DNA of 64,000 bases from Streblospio benedicti (Eukaryota > Annelida > Polychaeta > Spionida > Spionidae): positions 21,442,668 through 21,506,667 of the forward strand of contig CM032661.1 of NCBI GenBank assembly GCA_019095985.1, given 5' to 3'. This document shows positions 11,554 through 25,000 of the stretch, in pieces. The notes below the pieces were generated by a model, which saw only the letters and a list, made by a program, of their open reading frames with translations, was not told where the DNA came from and searched no databases. Within the stretch, counting starts at the first letter, position 1. Each line of letters starts with the position of its first letter. Both the position numbers and the translations under genes were made by a program.

Positions 11554-13630
11554 ATGTTTAAGAACACATTCCAGAGTGGATTCTTATCCATCTTATACAG
11601 TATTGGAAGCAAGCCTCTTCAAATATGGGACAAAAAGGTAGGCTTCATGTACATTAATGTGCTTTCAGCTTGGATACGCCATTGTCGACTTTGTGTAACA
11701 TGTGTCAGTGCAATAGTAAAATTATGTTTATATTGTAACGCTGTTAACTAATATGATCGCTAATTGTAAGGGTGGTTACATTATCAAGCCATTCGGGATG
11801 TAGAACGACTGCAATAAACCACTGTGTGATGCAAACTGGTACGCCGGTACATACTGGAGTATTTGGTGACAGTTCTGTTGTCAAGCAATTCAAGATTTGT
11901 TTGTGATCATATGATGGACAAAGAAAAGGTTATCTTGACAAGTATGGTCTATATCTACACCTGTACCAATATATCTTTATGTGCAAAATAGGTGTTAATC
12001 ATGGAATGTCCAAAAGATACCCATTACGAATGGTTTTACATTGTGATCCATGGTTACCAAGCATCTGAATTATTGATGCAAGGAGTTTGTCATACTAACT
12101 AATTCTATAGCATTGTATCGTATTTGTGGTTATTATTTAGTAAGGAATATGTGCATCGTTTAATTAGTTAACATGTTCATTAAAGTCATGTAAGAAAGCT
12201 TATTTTACGGTTAAACCTCAGGGTTAAACGTTTATCACATCACAAAGATTTGACGATGATTACTGCTCATGAGTCATGAGCGGTCATCGTCCCCAAATCG
12301 ACATGACTACAGCATCTTATAGCTTTTTAGTTTTATTCAATGATTAAGATATTCATCATTTATTATTTCAGGTGCGCAATGGCCACATTAAACGTATTAC
12401 AGACAATGATATTCAGTCACTAGTTTTGGAAATTGTGGGAACAAACGTAAGGTATGTATCATATTTTATATTATCGATCTGGTACTGGTAAATGTATAAA
12501 TGTATTAGGTATGAACTTGATTCGATACTCTTCACAACCAGCTGATAAAAATGAAATAAGTTCCTATTATTATGATAATAATAAAACATTTTTTTTTCCA
12601 GCACAACATATATCACATGCCCCGCAGACCCAAAGAAGACATTAGGTATTAAACTACCGTTTCTCGTCATGATCATCAAAAACTTGAAAAAGTATTTCAC
12701 ATTTGAAGTTCAGGTGAGTTATATAAGAATATAAATAACCTACCTTATTAATTCATCACATGATACAAACTGAGGTTTCATAAATGTTTTGTTATAAAAC
12801 ATTGAGCAAATTTACTTCTTAAATTTTGAAGTTATTCTTAAATTTGGATGCCGAACTTATGCAATAATAAACACATACTTTCTGTGTCATGACAGGTGTC
12901 AAAAAGCATGATTAAATAAAATGCTTTTATTGTGCAGTTGGACTTGTTAAGTTTTTCTAGTTTCATCAACCGATGATAAATAAGTTACTAGTATTTTTTT
13001 TTATTGTGTGCAACTCTGAACCACTGTTAGAGTCAGTAAGTTAAAAACAAAGATTGTTTTTGTGTAATTTGAGAAAATAAGACATATTTGCTTTTTAATT
13101 TAAAGGTATTGGACGATAAGAACGTGAGGCGACGATTTAGAGCAAGTAACTATCAGAGTACGACACGGGTGAAGCCATTTATCTGCACAATGCCTATGCG
13201 ATTGGATGATGGATGGAATCAAATTCAGTTCAACCTTTCTGACTTCACAAGACGTGCCTATGGTACCAACTACATTGAGACCTTGAGAGTTCAGGTGATT
13301 TAATTTTTTTTTCACAAAGTAGTGAGCTTATTAGTTATTAAATAAAAAGTAGTCAGATGTACATTAGTTGAAAAACCAGGTGATACAATTATATAAATTG
13401 TTTTTAGATGCCAGCTGAAATTGTTACAATCATAACAAAATTTTCTTAATTGAGGAATTTAAGGAGGTATGTCTATAACATTCTGTTGTTAATTTCAGAT
13501 CCACGCCAATTGCCGTATTCGCAGAGTATACTTCTCAGACAGACTCTACTCAGAAGACGAGTTACCAGCAGAATTCAAATTATACCTCCCTGTACAAAAT
13601 AAACCACAAGCAGGGCAAGTTGCGAACTAG
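11554..13630 (+). CDS. CFAP20: Cilia- and flagella-associated protein 20 (5 coding exons)
   Basis: Coding exons 11554-11637, 12372-12451, 12602-12713, 13106-13294 and 13499-13630 join into 198 codons plus TAG, with GT-AG introns and agreeing phases. The start [14 protein letters not shown] and blocks such as [17 protein letters not shown] and [18 protein letters not shown] match CFAP20 (BUG22/GTL3) nearly residue for residue; against the human protein as I remember it I count about three substitutions before the last few residues. The C-terminus ([10 protein letters not shown]) differs from the vertebrate NKAKQ. CFAP20 is a small doublet-microtubule inner-junction protein of cilia and centrioles, usually about 193 residues, so the length is normal. 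The ATG follows a purine-rich AAACAAGAGACAAA context. It is convergent with the next gene, about 5.4 kb downstream. Confidence 0.97.
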
Positions 13631-14145
13631 CAACGCAGACTGTATATAGGACTAGCTAATTAATATTTTATCTCCAATCTTGACAATTCAAATTTTTATC
13701 AGCCCTTTAAAAAAACACTACTCTGGAATATTAGACCAAATATGCCAATGGTATACTTCATAACCGCCAATTTTACGATGATTTATGATGTGTACTTGTT
13801 AAAATGTTCTGTTTTAGCTCAGAAACTTCATGTAATTTTTGTGATATAACATTGAGCTGTTATTGGTGTGACTGAAGACTGTTCCATGTACTTGATTGCT
13901 GTTTTTATTGGTTCATTTAAAAGAAACAAATCTTTCAACATGTTACATTTTGTAGACCAAACGTTCATACTAAATCATAAAGAAACAAGTGTTCATATTT
14001 TATTGTCTAACCAAATTTCAATGTCTAGCTTTTCATATATATGCCTTTTAAGGTTGTTAAAGAATAATCAAATCAAAATTGATGTCACGGTCTCAAGTAA
14101 GACATTTAAAGAACTTTCGAGTATGAATGGTGAATGACAATTCTG

Positions 14146-14151
14146 AATAAA
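14146..14151 (+). promoter_or_regulatory. Candidate poly(A) signal of CFAP20
   Basis: AATAAA about 515 bases after the CFAP20 stop codon, the first canonical hexamer I noticed downstream in a stretch free of recognisable repeats. An ATTAAA at 14440-14445 is an alternative. Confidence 0.4.
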
Positions 14152-14159
14152 GTACCAAG

Positions 14160-16780
14160 GGAAGTTAGATGTTTTGTTATTAGTTGTAGTGTTCCAATCA
14201 TGTTTGTTTGAGTCCATTATGAATGGCATTTTTATGAAAGTGGTAGGTTTTCATTGAAAATTTACTACTTTCTATCAATTTGTATCTAGTGAAACTGGGC
14301 TTCACAAATATTTAGGCACACTTATTTTTCTATTCCCCAGTTTTGCTGTTCATCAGTCATCATACGTTGTATAACCCATCCTCAATGTTTCATACATTTA
14401 TGAATATTTTTATTGTGTATATTTTATACATGGAACAAAATTAAAGACTATAAAACCAAGATATACGTTTTTATTATAAATTTATTTCTACAAATTTTAT
14501 TGGCATAAAAACTATGCAATATAAACAATTTCTGGCATATCAGCAAATACTAGTACCGGTGTGTGAATTTTTGTACAACTGTTCACAGAGCACCACTATA
14601 ATTATTGTGAATATGGTTTCGGAAAATGAAATATTCAATGAAAATATATAACATTAGGTATTTTTAGTTACACAATATTATAAATGCAGTATATCTTGTG
14701 GCCATTATCTGAACGCTTAAATATATATATATAACCTATTACTCTGGGAATTCATAGCAATCATCATTAAAAAAAACTCAGTAAAATTGCTTCAGAAACA
14801 TAAGCATAATATCCAAAACAAATTATAAAGATCTAACATTATCATCCATTTAAATGAAAATTAACTTAATCCACACAGCATTTGGAAAACACTGATAAGA
14901 AGGACAAGGTACACAACTTAAGTTAGATTATATCAATGTAAAAATGATACTAACATTTAGCTACTATTCATTTGCCTACATATGCAAATACATCTTCGAA
15001 CAATTTTTCACCCAGATAGTGTAAAAACTAAACATTCTGTGAGCAATTTTTTTGAACCATAGCATTCAGATCTAATGCAATTTACTACTCATGAGTAATT
15101 AATTTGCGGTATTTTTTATTTTTTGGTATGTAGCAAACACATCACAATTGCAATTGAACAAGATGATAATTTAGACTTGAATTTTCATTTTTTTAAGACA
15201 CCAGGTTTTTTACACATCCAGGTTCACGCGATTTCATAGCTTAACAGAAAAAGATAACATTTACTTGCAACATATATGATAGTAGGTGTAATATAACTTA
15301 ATAATAACATTATTGTAATAGACATGTAACCTTTATGAGGCAATGATGTCTTATGGATCCAATGACACCACAAGTCTACTTTTTAATATCTTCAGGAATT
15401 GAAGTGCACAGGAGTAGGAAGTGCATGGTAGGGATCCTGTTTCCATAATTTGTTGAATCAACCTTTTTTAACACTGATCCAATTTTGAGATTAATCTTAA
15501 GCTTTTTACAACTACACTCTATTCAAAATTTTCAAAAACATAGATCTAGTAGAAAAGTTCCATTTCTGTTTTTCTGTCAAATCTGTCAATTTACTGATTC
15601 AAGTGGATGACTCATGATTTTTCATTTATTTTTCTCTTTTCTGCTATGTAACAAAAATTCAGAGTCGTCACATTATTTTTTTTTACACAATAACGGTGTG
15701 CACATATACAACATGAACTACATTAAATTTTTGTTTTCATTTCGTTTTTTGATGACTTGTAGCTATTTAATATTACTTATAGATTATGAGAAAAGAAGAT
15801 ATGAAAACATCACATTACAATCCGAGTCTAGTCTTGACTGTCTTGTACATTAATGTAAGAGATAGACTTGACAATATAAACTTAACACAAACAAAACATG
15901 ACATACTATGAAACAGAATAACAGTATGTGAATGGTTCAAAATATAAGCAATAAAAATGCTTTTTCTAAACCATCCTAAGAATTGTAAATGTTTCTCATA
16001 TATTTATATATATAGAACTATAAATGAAATTGTAAAAAATTATGAATATAACATAAAATGCTTCTGTGAACTTCTCATGTGTCTATCTAAGTCCTAAAAA
16101 TAAATACAAATATACATGAAGTAAAATACATAAAGAATATTGCTGTCAAATAAATTTGAAGGAAACATCAACATAACGAGTATGTAGTCATTCTGACATT
16201 CATTTTCAAACCAATACACATACATTTATTGACTTGTCCGTTTGATAATGCATGTCACAATGACGGTGTGCACACATATAATATAAACATGCACTACGTA
16301 GTAAATTACATTCATTTTCTTATTTACCTTGTTCCTATGAAGTTGTACCAGACACAAATTGAAATTGAATCTTTGGTAAGTCAGACGTTGTACGGCGTGA
16401 AAATGGTGTTCTATTGGCGGCAAATTTGCAACTCTTCCATCATTGAAATCCTGTGAAATATAATTCATAATGAAGGTTTATATTATGATCATAAATGCTA
16501 AGACTGGCCCGTTTGGTTTATTTTTTTGTAATAACTTAACAGTGTGTTTGTCTGCTGTTAAATAGCAAGTTAGCTTCAGAAATAACTGAAAATGTATTGG
16601 GCTGTAAATCTCTGGTTCAAGAGTAGCTTATGGTAGATCATAGTTTTAAAAAATTGCACGCAGCCATAAGCCAGTCCTCGAAGGGAAAAATATAAACTTA
16701 AATGCACATAGAATATCAAATTGAATTCAGCGTGCACAGCCTCCAATTGGATAAGTTGTCAGATTCTCGAATTTGCCACC
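14160..16780. other. No gene seen; one short direct repeat
   Basis: AT-rich intergenic DNA. CGGTGTGCACATATA-type blocks at 15693-15745 and 16264-16320 are a diverged direct repeat. Confidence 0.35.
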
Positions 16781-16790
16781 AATTATATAT

Positions 16791-18591
16791 AGAGCAAGTG
16801 TTCCAGTTATGGGCACATCCTACGTAGGGTTGATTATTACGTATATCTCCACGGGAACATTTGATGTAACAGAACATAGTCAGAGATAACAATCAGATTA
16901 ATTGGCTATATGTTTACTTAATGAAACAATAAGTTTCAATATACATATTTGCTCTTGAACCTCAGGAACTATGATTCAGGCAAACTGCTAAGTGGTGTTT
17001 TCAATCGGGGAGACATTTTACAGTAGTCACAACTGCACCTCATGACCTGCCCATAGCTAGAGCAATGTTTTTTTAAACATCGAACGTGAATAGGTGGAAA
17101 CGATCACCAAACAAAAATTAGAAATTATAGTTTGTTTGTTTATTTATTTATTACAGTGACATGGTATTGTACATATATAAGATATTAATCAAATAAAACA
17201 AACCATACAAAATACCTAACCCTTCAAGGGTTTATCAGTCACCTACTGGTAATTACGTTAGAACTATTTACATTGACCTATTTCATATCACATAATATAA
17301 AATTTTACATTTATAGCAAAAAATACATTCAAAGTGGATATAAAAAAAATAAGCGAACAATTTATTGTTTACTACATTCCAAGCTATTTGAATAAAGTAA
17401 GATAAACTTTCCATTTTTCATTAATTAAAAATGTCAGTTTTTCTAAGTCAGAGGAATTAACTACATGTATGTTGCGAATATAAGGTGAAATTATTAATTC
17501 TCTTTCTGTAGAATATGTCAGACAGTGAGAGACAAAGTGAAGTTCATTTTCTATTTCATTCAAGTTACACAATTGACAAATTCTTTCAGCTTCAGCTAAT
17601 CTCAAAAAGTTACCAGATTCTACTCTAAGTTTGAGAATTCAACATCTGAATTGAGCAAGAAGAGATCGGTTACGTCTGCCCATCAAGTATTTGATATATG
17701 GTTCAGTTTCACAATTTGGTTTCAGTAACTTGTAAATTGTTAATTTTGGTTTATTTGCGATTTCATTTTTCCATAAAGTATTTTGGATATCTTTGAATTT
17801 CAAAGTGGCAAAATCACATGGACATGATAAAAAAATAAATAAATCTGCAAAAGCAGTTTCTATATTTAACTCAATGAAAATATGTTTTATGTCACTTGAC
17901 CATTTTTTTAAACAAGTATGATAGTCATTTAGAAATATTTGTTTGGTCATTCTATCATTGGTCATATTACATAGTCTATTCCAACATCGCAATACACAAA
18001 TTTTCCTGTCATAATGAATTATATATTTATTTGAGTCTCAAATTAAAATATGTAAGTAAACATGTGTTCTACAGACATTAAAATCAGATATTACATATTT
18101 CAACCACTCAGGTAAGAGTTATTGAGACTGTAGCGTTAAAAAAACATAGTGTACAAATCAATTTAAAACTGAGTTGTAAACATTTGGTACAACAGGTCGT
18201 AAAATCACTGTTTATATAAAAAACGTCCTCACAATTAAATGTTGTATAGATCTTTCCTTCTTCTTAAAATATTTTTGCAGGTCCTGGCAGTCACCTTTAT
18301 AAACCTTTCATTTGATAGGGCAAGGCCCAGAATCTGTGCACCATTCAGTTTATTGAAATTGTCTATATTTTGTTTCATGTGTTCATTTAATTATATATGT
18401 CATATATAGGTTTAGTCCATCCCATATCACCAATTAGTACTTATCTAACGAAGCTAGAACTCTAGTATCGTGAAATGGAAGAACATTGATTACATTTTGA
18501 TAACCCCTGGTAAGATATTTCATATTTCTATTGATTCTATGAACAAAATTACATCATGTCATAAACTGTCCATAACTGGAACACTTGCTCT
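16791..18591. mobile_element. Foldback element with AGAGCAAGTGTTCCAGTTAT ends
   Basis: AGAGCAAGTGTTCCAGTTATGG begins at 16791 and its exact complement ends at 18591. The 1.8 kb between contains the LINE 3' end at 17131-18000, which would have inserted later. No transposase is visible. Confidence 0.55.
17131..18000 (-). mobile_element. LINE 3' end (C-terminal ORF2 plus 3' UTR)
   Basis: The minus strand 17992-17384 reads one frame with a single TGA (near 17640): LTIYKLLKP, YIKYLMGRRNRSLLAQFRC, then ERICQLCNLNEIENELHFVSHCLTY. This C-x2-C...H-x4-C ending is usual for CR1/jockey-like LINE proteins. The 3' UTR runs through TAAACCCTTGAAGGGTTAGG to a tail of AATAAATAAATAAACAAACA at 17131-17156. The 5' part is missing. 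Confidence 0.8.
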
Positions 18592-19006
18592 ACATGCAAT
18601 ACATACTTGAAACACTTATTACTTATCGAAGATTAAAATATTGTTGTCATCCAGAACTTGTATATTTATGGGTCAAGTTATAGTTCATGTTTTTTGTAGT
18701 CGGATTACGAAGGGTTGTCCTAATGTAGATCAAATATAGTGTTATCTGCTATTTCTTATAGCAAAGTCACGCTCTACATACTTCCTCCAAACACCACATA
18801 CATGTAGCGATTATTTTGCTTGATTGATGTGTAAAATGGTAATCCTACAAAGGAATGGAAGGAATACATTTTTACTGCCTTTTCCTTAGTATATTTGTAT
18901 ACTATCCAATATTTCAAACAATTTTACTGACAAAACATAAAAAGAACACATCATTTTTACTTAAAAATGTATTTGCATTCTCTTAGAATTTGAATTCCAT
19001 AATCAG

Positions 19007-22000
19007 TCAATTAGCCTTTTTGTTTTTTATGCAGATGTTCTTGTGTTTGCGAAGTTGCCAACCTGTCTGAAAGGCAGTTTTACATTTAACACAATGAAAA
19101 AACTTTGTTTCTGCATGAATATAAGAATGCTCTTTTAATATGGCCCTAGACCTAAATGTTTTACTGCAAACTATACACACATTTTCTCCTCTTGTGATGT
19201 GTGTTTTCATATGCACTGCAGATTTAGCAACATTTTCAAATGTTTTATAACAATATTGGCAATGATGTTGATCGGTTTGGTGGTGCAATTTTACATGACC
19301 ATCCAATGCTTTTTTAGACGATAATATTCTATAACAAACTGAGCACTGTAATACATTTTCAGGTGCAATGTCATTGTCGCCAGAAACTAAGTCAGTCCTA
19401 GTATTTTTTGACAGAATGTGAGGATTCTTCATATTTTTCCTTGAACTTTGACCACTTGATCGGAGCTTCATTTTACTTCTGAGCTTAAGTGACAAAGACC
19501 GTCGGCAAGTATGTGTCTTGATTAGAAAATTATGTACTTTTCTTCCACAAAGATGACAATATGTAAATTTGCTAGCAGATTTCTGAAAGCAATAAAACAT
19601 CAAACATTCAAAATAACATTCACACGTTAGCATATCCATCTTATGATTACAATCATTTCTGATGCAGTACTTTTTTCCTGCTTTTAATCTTACAAATGAA
19701 GCATGAAAATTTAAATTACTTCATAGCATAGTTAGATAACGTACCTTTTTGTCGCCAGGAAAACGTTTCTGCGACCTAGGTTCATCCTGGTGAAAAATTC
19801 CACAAAATCATACAACAGAAATGCTCAACATTTATAATTTAAGCAGTTGGTCTATTATATAAAAATAAAATCATTGGTCAAGAAAATAAAGGACCTTATG
19901 TTAAAACAAAGATATGAATACTCATATCATCGAAATGTTTGATCATAGGCTTTACATTGTGTATGTGATTGATAGATCATAGCTCTATTCAAGTCAAGTA
20001 AAACATTATTTAAGTCATAATATTTATTTGAACAGTCTTCATTTTAGTGCACACCTGGTAGTAATATTCAGTAATGTTTCTGTACCCTCAACGGCTTTGT
20101 TAGAGGACCTTGTCACAGACCATTCCTTCATATTTACATAGCACTGACCATGTTGATGTGATTACACTCAGAATACTTGACTAAGAATTGTTGGAACAAA
20201 AGCTATTATAAATTCCAACTTATATCATTAATGGCCTACCGCACAACACATGCAAAACAAATTTTAGTATATTAGTAAATGTATTAGTAATATTATATTT
20301 AGTTGGAAATCGTCCAACCCAACCAAGAAAGTATAAATTCAAATTGCACCTTTTTGTTTGTGGTCAAAACTTCGTCACTGGAATGTTCACTGTCACTCAC
20401 ATAGTCTTCATTTACTGCAGTAGCTTGTGGACCTAGTAACACATACCAGAAACATCAATCTTATTAGCCTATAACCATTGGTTGCAAAAGTAAATAAACT
20501 GTTTGTGAAATAATTAAATAAAACACCAGCCTGGTATCACCAGGAATGTTTATTTGTTTGTTTGTATGGCAATGGTTTTGTTGGTTTGTTGACAATCGTT
20601 GTTTTAATAATGTGACAATTATTTGATTATGGGCATATTACGACTTACAATATGCAATGGCAGAATATCAAATACTGTATCAAAGCAATTTGAGATTTTA
20701 ATACTTACAATCAGGACTAGATGATTCTGGAAACAGATCACTTTCTTCACTCTGAAAAACAAACAAACTAAATTATTAGTACAGATCATCACAACTATAC
20801 GATTATTAGTTTTACGTACCAGTACAAGTTTTTCGATAATGATTCCTTCCTTTTCTATGTGATGCATTGTAGTGTAATTACAATGCTCTATCACACAGGA
20901 CCCATTATCCTACTTGTTCAAGCAAATCATCATAAAGCAAACTGTCTAACGATAAGGAAATTGATCTCACCATCGCAGACACATTTCGTGTCACCTGTGG
21001 TTCCGGAGTGGGTTGAGACTCATTGCTACTGGAGACAATGTGAACTTGCTCTTCACCGACATCACTATTGGGTAAGAAATAGGAAGTTTTGAATAAGAGA
21101 GCCCTGATAGTAAGGTATGGAATAAGCTCACAATCATCGGGCCAGCAACAATAAAAAATATCAGGACTCATGTAGCCTGCCTATATTTAATATCTATTAC
21201 GCATTTAACAATACTATGCTGTCTTGTTTATGAAAACACAAGGTCATGTGAACATTACAGTTGAATGGATTGCCAATTGCTGACGTGACATTTTACATTG
21301 CAGAAATGTCAGTTTCATATCTGGCCTTTCTTGGCAGGGTATTGAAATGGTTCTAGATATTTTAATACACACATAGAAGGAACTTTCAGAATGCATAGAA
21401 CACATTATATTGCTTCTATGCAAGCATACTTGTTCTGCCACTGAGCATAAAAGTAGCAACCATAACTATTAACAATCAGTCACTAATTATCTCACAATTT
21501 TTTATTTTAGTAAAATACTAAGGAAAAATTTTGATTATGTTTTGATATAAACATGAAAAGAAAATGAAGTTTTAGTTTCCAAATATTGTGTGTGTTGTTA
21601 CCGTCTTTCCACACATATTGCTCTGACTTTGGCTCTCGACCCAACATAGCAAATAATCCAGCTGTATCAAAATCAATAATGGTTTCCTATTTACATCAGC
21701 TGTTGTATATTCTACATTCTATCATTCCGTGCAAAAATCTCCGCCAATAACCCACACTGATTGGTCAATCAGCGTGCTCAATTTTGCGATGGAAAACACG
21801 GTCCAGAGCGCGCGGACGGCACTAGTCTAAACTCCTCACATTATCAATACAGCCGCTGACGTCGCAAGGCGTGTTCCGTGTAGCGGAGAGCAGAAGTTTA
21901 GACTAACGCCGTAGTAGTGGTCTCCGCGCGCAAAACAAAAACGAAATTGACTTGCAATGAGAATGTTTTAATATGATTTATTTTAAAATAAAATGGATTT

Positions 22001-25000
22001 TAGTCATGATAGAATGGTGATTGACCACTCGATTGTCGTGTCAATCGTGAAATTGAGCATGCTGACGTCTGATTTACCCTCACTTCGGTCAGGTAAATCA
22101 GACGTCAGCATGCTCAATTTCACGATTGACACTCCAATCTCGTGGTCAATTCCTACAATCTCAAGATCAGAACCATAAAAAATTGTAGTGCCCAATGCTA
22201 CAAAACATATTCTATACAATCATTTCAATAATAGAAAATAATTAATCACCTGCCCTTTTTTGTAGATACATTCCTCCGATTAGGTGGGGCAGCAGTACTT
22301 ACAAAAGTTTCAAATTTCCTTTGAAAATTTTTGCTAGGAGATAAACAACTATTAGCTGGTAGACGTTGAGACACTTCCAAATGTGGAATCATGGCTAGTG
22401 AGTCATCAATGATGGCAAGCTGGCGTGGTTTCCTGGACAAATTAGAAATAGAACAATACTAAAATGAAGACTTCATATCAAAGGCAACTGTGCCGATAGA
22501 TGTGAGCAGCATCTGTGGGTAAATGTTTACAGGGCACTGATCATTGGGCTCAAATTAAAGCAGCATAGTATTCATAGTAATCAAATTTTAGATACCTTTC
22601 AGAACTTTTTTCATTTGGTAACACCGACTTGTTTAGATTGCACTTGCTTGCATCTAAATTAAGTATTTCAGGACTTGGACCTAACACTTCTTCACTATTT
22701 TCACGCGATTGAACATCAATATCTTTCAATTTTATCACAGAGTTGATGTTAACATCATATGCCAAAGGAGATAAACACACAAATACTTCTTGTTGTAATT
22801 TTGGATCCTGCCAGAAATTCAAGAAATAGACACAAAATAAATTAGAATGGATGGTTGGTCCAGATGTGAATCAACTTTTTATAAAGATATCAATAAAATT
22901 CACATATAAAATCTTAGTCACATTACCTGTAGAATATCAATATCTATTGGTGTGACACCTCCATTAATGCTTCTATCTAATTCTTGGCTGTTAGGCAGCA
23001 ATGGACCAGTACTCGGAGTCACATTTCTCATACGATATATTCTTCCTGTGATTGGCCTTTGAACCATTGTGTAGTCTTTCGCAAAAACACTGTCACAATT
23101 ATTTTCTTTATTTAGACATATCACACTACCAGAGCTAGCAATAGTTGTTGAGCTTTGAGATTGAGTAACTTGTAAACTTTTGTCTATCATTCCAGGCGGG
23201 GATAAGCACATATTCATTTTAGCTACATCACTCTCTTCTTGACCCGTAGAAGTTGGTAACTGATTTGGAATTTTGCCCTGTACAGAGTCCAGTCTGGAGT
23301 GTCTTTGATTTATACGTTCTTGAGCATTATCGTTAGTTAAGCGACGTGCAATTTCGCCATGAGAAAAGTTCAATTTGTTTTCTTCAGGATCTAATATAGC
23401 AACAACAGCATCACATTGAGTTTTTTGTCTCTTTGTTACAATATCGGTGGCATCACTTGACCTTCTTCTGCTTAAAGGCTTTTTAATTTCATTAGTTTCA
23501 ATATTAGATTTCATAAAGCTAATTGCACGACTAGGGCTTGGACTATTCGTCCTCTTCTTTGTACCATTATTTGACGTCACAGATCTAGTAAATGTTTCAC
23601 ATTTATCAGTTTTTTCTTGCTTTTGAAATTGTCTTGATGAATTTGATCCAAGCATCATGTTATTTCTATCTATATGAGGTTGTCTACCATCATCACTATC
23701 CCTAAAATAAATAAGAATAATATGAACTGTCAGTATTGTAATATTGAGCAATTGATTCAAATAACAGCTATATTCAACATGTTACAAAAAAATAACTTAC
23801 GGTGATGAATCATATTCAATAAAATGTGCAATATCTGCTCCATCTGAATCTTTATTGATGTTGCTCAATGAATGTAAAAATTCAAATATTTCATTTTCTG
23901 GAATTACTCCATCATCAAAGTGTTCATACAGAAAGTCAAGATAAAGTTCAATTTTTGGATGTTTGAAGGAAGCTAATTTTTGTACCAATGCAGAATGGGG
24001 ACCAGAAATCAACATCTGAAAAAAAAAATACCCAAAAAACCTCAACAAATGTAAATAATAAATTACATTGATATATTATATATCATGGGGTGTACCAATT
24101 GTATGTTTGTATTTGAAGAACTTACTTGATGAATTTCTGTCTTAGGCAGAGCATTTTGCACTTGAGTAAGAAGTTTTGATACAACTTGCTGATGCTGTGA
24201 TTTAAAAGTTGCCCCAAAGTCTCTTTCATATTTCTTAGTGAAATAACTTTCTTTTTCTTTTGGGTTTGCAATTAGCTTCAGAAAGAACTTCCGAAACTGA
24301 ATTTGTGTATCGATTTCCTTTTCCTGCCATTTATTAGTCTACAAAAGAGTTGATAGCATTAGCCTAATATCACTGTATCTAGATGGATGATACCAGTAAC
24401 CATTAAAAAAAAAAAAAAAAGGATTTTTCACTTACCACCTTTCGCTTCTGTGCAAGTCCTTCTCTAGGGAAATATGCATTCAACCTTGATAGTGACATGT
24501 TGGGCTTATGTTCCAGAATATGCAATAAACTCTAAAATAAAAGATCTCATTTAAAGATAATGCTCAATCAAAAATAAAAGTGATCTGTAAATTCCAGGAT
24601 CAATAAACGATGTCTCTTCCTTTGGAAGTGTAAGGAAAATAATAGTAATATTTTTCACCTTAATTATATATTACACCTATAAAAATACCACAATATCTTG
24701 TTAGCTAAAAACGAGGTCACGTGATGTTGCATAATCAAATGATTTTCCCAGGCGTACCATGGATTTCCAACGGCAGACGTCACATTTAACATTGCGGAGA
24801 TAGGCGGCTTCTTACGTGCACCGTGCAAGTTACGCCTGACGAAAATCATTCGGTTTACATTTGCTGCTTCACGCGTTTTGATGGTTACTAGCTGCCTGTT
24901 TATGTCATTGTATTTAAATTGCTCTACATGCGTCAATACGTTGTTTAATTAAAAGACATTTTCAGAATGCCCATTACACATCATATTACTTCTCTATAAG

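Noticed and set aside
22038-22132. Hairpin as a microRNA gene
   Set aside because: The same hairpin recurs in other copies of the MITE family, and perfect 41-base arms are unlike a typical animal pre-miRNA; small RNAs remain possible.
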